From Aquibacillus rhizosphaerae (GTDB taxonomy: Bacteria > Bacillota > Bacilli > Bacillales > Amphibacillaceae), in the NCBI RefSeq assembly GCF_030282825.1, contig NZ_JASTZU010000063.1, forward strand, positions 62,001 through 126,000: DNA of 64,000 nt, given 5' to 3'. Each line of letters begins with the position of its first letter. The first letter of the stretch is position 1. Both the position numbers and the translations under genes were made by a program. Under the pieces are notes generated by a model. The model did no database searches. It worked only from the letters and a program-made list of their open reading frames with translations, and had not been told where the DNA came from. Positions 62,858 through 64,000 of the stretch are shown piece after piece.

Positions 62858-63190
62858 ATGTTTAATCGTGAGCTTGTAAAAGGAAGTACGTCTTTGCTTG
62901 TTTTGCAATTATTAACCGAACGCGATATGTATGGTTATGAATTAGTAAAAGAAATGGATAACCGAAGCGATCATAACTTTCAAATTAAAGAAGGAACGTT
63001 ATATCCCGCGCTACATAAGCTCGAAAAGCAGGAGTACATTGAGTGCTATTGGGAAAAGCAAACAAAGGGGCCGGCACGTAAATATTACCGGATAACAACA
63101 GAGGGGCAAAGTATCCTTGATGAAAAAACCAGTGAGTGGTATCGCTATGTGCAAGTAATGAATAGTCTCATCAGGAGAAATGAATCGTGA
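62858..63190 (+). CDS. PadR-family transcriptional regulator
   Basis: 110 residues; winged helix with [38 protein letters not shown] and [13 protein letters not shown], all PadR hallmarks. GGTAGGTG before ATG. Overlaps the next gene by 4 nt (GTGA), the usual PadR-HAAS pair, likely repressing its own operon in response to an envelope signal. Confidence 0.92.
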   Translation: MFNRELVKGSTSLLVLQLLTERDMYGYELVKEMDNRSDHNFQIKEGTLYPALHKLEKQEYIECYWEKQTKGPARKYYRITTEGQSILDEKTSEWYRYVQVMNSLIRRNES

Positions 63191-63819
63191 ACGCCGAACA
63201 ACATTTTTTAGAACAGTTAGATCAATCACTAGGTCCATTTCCTAATAAACAAGAAATTATTTCAGAGTATGAAATCCATTTATATGAGATTTTTAATGAG
63301 ATTGAAATCCAGGATGAAACAGAAGCATATGAAACAATTGAGAAACGGCTAGGAACTCCAAAAGAGATTGCAAAAATGTGGATGCAGGAAGTTCGGATAA
63401 CACCGAAGAAAACTCAGTGGATTTTTGTCACTTTTAACCTTTGTTTATTTGTAGGTGGAGGATTATTAACAGTTGGATACAACTTATTTGATTGGAATTG
63501 GATAGATTTCACATGGAGACAACTAACCGCCATTCCATCGATTATAATCATGTTATATTTAGTGTTTTGGGGGTTGTTGGGCTATGAAATAGGAAAAGAA
63601 TTTGGACATCGTGGTAGAAAGTTATTACGTAATACATTTTTAATTTGTATTGCTCCTAATGTTCTATTGGCAAATGTCACAGTTTTTCAACTTATTCCAA
63701 GTCAATGGTTTCAGCCTTTGCTAAGTGTGCCATTCATTTTAGTCTGTATTGGTTTTACTGCGTTACTTTACCCGATAAGCTGGATGGGCTACCAATGGGG
63801 GAAAAAAGCTTCTGTATAA
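63187..63819 (+). CDS. HAAS-domain (DUF1700-like) membrane protein
   Basis: 210 residues from GTG 63187. The N-terminal HAAS domain ([20 protein letters not shown], then [20 protein letters not shown] and [11 protein letters not shown]) is followed by four membrane helices. Partner of PadR in signal-dependent regulation. Confidence 0.8.
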   Translation: MNAEQHFLEQLDQSLGPFPNKQEIISEYEIHLYEIFNEIEIQDETEAYETIEKRLGTPKEIAKMWMQEVRITPKKTQWIFVTFNLCLFVGGGLLTVGYNLFDWNWIDFTWRQLTAIPSIIIMLYLVFWGLLGYEIGKEFGHRGRKLLRNTFLICIAPNVLLANVTVFQLIPSQWFQPLLSVPFILVCIGFTALLYPISWMGYQWGKKASV

Positions 63820-63821
63820 CC

Positions 63822-63871
63822 ACGGTGCTTCCCTTTCTAAAGTGCCGTGGGATAACGAACTATTTTTTTAA
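63822..63871 (+). terminator. possible terminator
   Basis: CCACGG and CCGTGG arms around about 20 nt; a T-run (ATTTTTTTAATT) follows only after 13 nt. Weak. Confidence 0.35.
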
Positions 63872-63926
63872 TTATATACATAGAATTACTATGTATATAG
63901 AATAACAATGTTAGGTGGTTGATTTA

Positions 63927-64000
63927 ATGGATATTCGGATTGTTAAAAATGACGTATTGTTTTTAATTGTTTGCATAGGGTTAGCTATATTAGCAGAATT
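63927..64000 (+). CDS. membrane protein, 5' fragment at the window edge
   Basis: ATG 63927 after TTAGGTGG; 24 codons visible, MDIRIVKNDVLFLIVCIGLA, a polar start and a membrane helix. Probably the third gene of the PadR operon. Cannot be assigned. Confidence 0.5.
   Translation, partial: MDIRIVKNDVLFLIVCIGLAILAE

Noticed and set aside
1-64000. CRISPR arrays, tRNA and rRNA genes
   Set aside because: No regularly spaced direct repeats, cloverleaf-like tRNA sequences or rRNA segments were seen on reading through; a covariance-model scan would be needed to exclude them fully.

Overview
The window is a low-GC Gram-positive chromosome segment, most likely from a spore-forming Bacillaceae of the Oceanobacillus/Virgibacillus kind. 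The host genes keep the Bacillus subtilis order: yhfH-yhfI-lplJ-yhfN, comK, yhjD-yhjE, a sip-type signal peptidase, then addB-addA. A selenouridine synthase gene (mnmH) runs off the left edge, and a PadR/HAAS regulatory pair plus the start of another gene lie at the right edge.

The centre is a complete-looking prophage of about 45 kb (about 5842 to 50828) inserted in comK, the master competence regulator gene. The first 60 codons of comK are at 5663-5842 and the remaining 112 codons at 50830-51168. Joining them at a GG dinucleotide restores a 172-residue ComK in frame. The other product of that join, the reconstructed attP, is an imperfect palindrome centred on the same GG. The integrase beside attL is a large serine recombinase. 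This resembles the comK prophages of Listeria, where excision can switch comK back on.

Prophage layout, left to right. (1) Lysogeny module, 5869-12275, mostly minus strand: integrase, an orphan membrane protein, an ImmA-type protease with a LexA-like box in front, a D12 adenine methyltransferase, an OLD-like ATPase with a possible TOPRIM domain, and an XRE repressor. The ATPase-methyltransferase pair separates repressor from protease and looks like an inserted defence cassette. (2) Switch region at 12299-12421, with TACAA-N5-TTGTA operators inside two opposing promoters. (3) Early genes, 12439-21578: Cro-like protein, antirepressor, candidate annealing protein plus DUF3799 nuclease, DnaD-type initiator, C5 methyltransferase, DUF1064. 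(4) Accessory and late-control region, 21602-25344: a very small antisense Spo0E-like gene, a 488-residue tail-anchored protein of unknown function, and an Xpf-like late sigma factor. (5) Packaging, head and tail genes, 25416-42103, of siphovirus type, with a GGGAAAG frameshift site in the tail-assembly chaperone gene. (6) Lysis genes, 42558-43990: XhlA, SPP1-type holin, amidase.

(7) Between lysis genes and attR is an unusually rich conversion region, 44109-50380. It holds an SLH surface protein, a surface-anchored protein joining SLH repeats to a ComEC-like metallo-beta-lactamase nuclease domain and a ComEA-like helix-hairpin-helix domain (with DUF3006 partner), a deiminase-fold enzyme, a frameshifted small gene, a four-helix membrane protein and a secreted protein.

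Taken together, the element interrupts the competence regulator and carries a competence-type DNA-processing protein for the cell surface and a sporulation-phosphorelay phosphatase. Functional links between these are inference. No rRNA, tRNA or CRISPR array was recognised.
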